A DNA stretch of 64,000 bases from NCBI RefSeq assembly GCF_964340395.1, contig NC_135554.1, positions 14,444,592-14,508,591 of the forward strand, in the 5' to 3' direction. Below the pieces are notes generated by a model that worked only from the letters and a program-made list of their open reading frames with translations, made no database searches and was not told the DNA's origin. The first letter of the stretch is position 1, and each line of letters starts with the position of its first letter. The position numbers and the translations under genes are program-made. The stretch is from Glandiceps talaboti. Taxonomy: Eukaryota > Hemichordata > Enteropneusta > Spengelidae. Of this stretch, positions 63,293 to 64,000 are shown piece by piece.

Positions 63293-64000
63293 ATGCAGGG
63301 CTTTTGTGCCAGGATGGCTCTTTATTCTAAAAAAAATCAACAGTACTACTAAACAGAGGGAGTGTAAATTATAACAGAAAATTAATGTGAAGTCTTGTTC
63401 TGATAGAACGGTATTGTCAAATATAGTTAAGCTTATAGTATGTCACACATTATTATTTACTGTGTGCTGTTTCTCTGTAGGGCATGATGATAATTCTTGC
63501 TGTACTGCAAATTCGACATTGCTAGAATTCATGTAGATTGTTCAAAAATTTGTTTTAGTGTATTATCTATAGCCATAGACACACTACAATGAAGTCAAAT
63601 TGGACTTTGTTATACCATGTATGAAACAAACAAATAAACCAGTATAACATTACTGTTTGTTATCACTTCACTCTCATACATTCATTAAATTATTGTATAA
63701 CACACCAATATAATGATTCTGGGCCTCCAAGTACTCACATTGTCTGTATTTCTGCATGACTGAAATAAGGGCAACAATGTCACCAGTGACCTGTAAATAT
63801 TATTCTTCCTATAAATCAGGCAGCTACACTTGACTGATCTAAAAAAATCTCTAAAATCAGATCTGCATAGGCAGGTAATAAGGTAACAAGACAGAGATGT
63901 TTAATTAGCATATTATGGACACTAGAACACTACAAAATATGAACAGAAAAGATTCCAGCCAGAAGCCTGGTAAATGTGGTAGATTTTGTAATCAAATTGT
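62371..64000. other. DOT1L intron 2 (to window end)
   Basis: No further DOT1L exon recognised. It contains AAAGATGGCGACC (YY1-like, about 62497) and a (CA)n microsatellite at 63257-63289. Confidence 0.6.
63257..63289. repeat. (CA)n microsatellite
   Basis: About 16 CA units in DOT1L intron 2. Confidence 0.95.

Overview
The window is animal nuclear DNA: A+T-rich, intron-rich and full of repeats. It carries four recognisable protein genes and the start of a fifth. An invertebrate deuterostome, most likely an amphioxus (cephalochordate), fits best. The reasons are a Cerberus-type antagonist, a ZDHHC21/Cerberus neighbourhood that I recall also exists in vertebrates (human 9p22), and many minisatellites that straddle exon-intron boundaries, which I recall being reported in amphioxus. 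The species call is inference.

Layout. (1) 143-2344, minus strand: N-terminal three coding exons of a ZDHHC21-like palmitoyltransferase, running off the left edge. (2) 9427-26211, minus strand: a two-exon TGF-beta superfamily ligand of 394 residues with a 15.6 kb intron. That intron holds a 5.5 kb, 34-bp satellite of about 161 units, two copies of a short inverted-repeat transposon, a tRNA-derived SINE and smaller repeats. (3) 34931-35896, plus strand: an intronless 321-residue Cerberus/DAN-family secreted antagonist. (4) 41631-58807, plus strand: a complete RAD54L recombination ATPase gene, 22 coding exons and 757 residues, reconstructed with every splice phase consistent. (5) 62132-62370, plus strand: the first two coding exons of DOT1L, the histone H3K79 methyltransferase, running off the right edge.

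A secreted ligand and a likely extracellular BMP/Nodal-type antagonist lie 8.7 kb apart in head-to-head orientation, beside the ZDHHC21-like gene. RAD54L and DOT1L are unrelated chromatin and repair genes in tandem. Between the genes are retroposon pieces (a decayed LINE 3' end and SINEs, two of them with pentanucleotide tails), foldback/MITE-like elements and microsatellites.

The most striking pattern is that at nine splice junctions in two genes, plus one coding-exon end in the ligand gene, a tandem repeat contains the junction or exon end itself. Exon terminal sequence with its donor or acceptor is repeated into the neighbouring intron or 3' UTR. This creates arrays of decoy splice sites and, at RAD54L exon 16, whole decoy exons carrying a stop codon. 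The other unusual items are a 113-nt near-perfect palindrome at the truncated end of a LINE fragment, a ligand lacking the cysteine that normally links the dimer, a 20-nt coding micro-exon, and higher-order structure in the giant intronic satellite.
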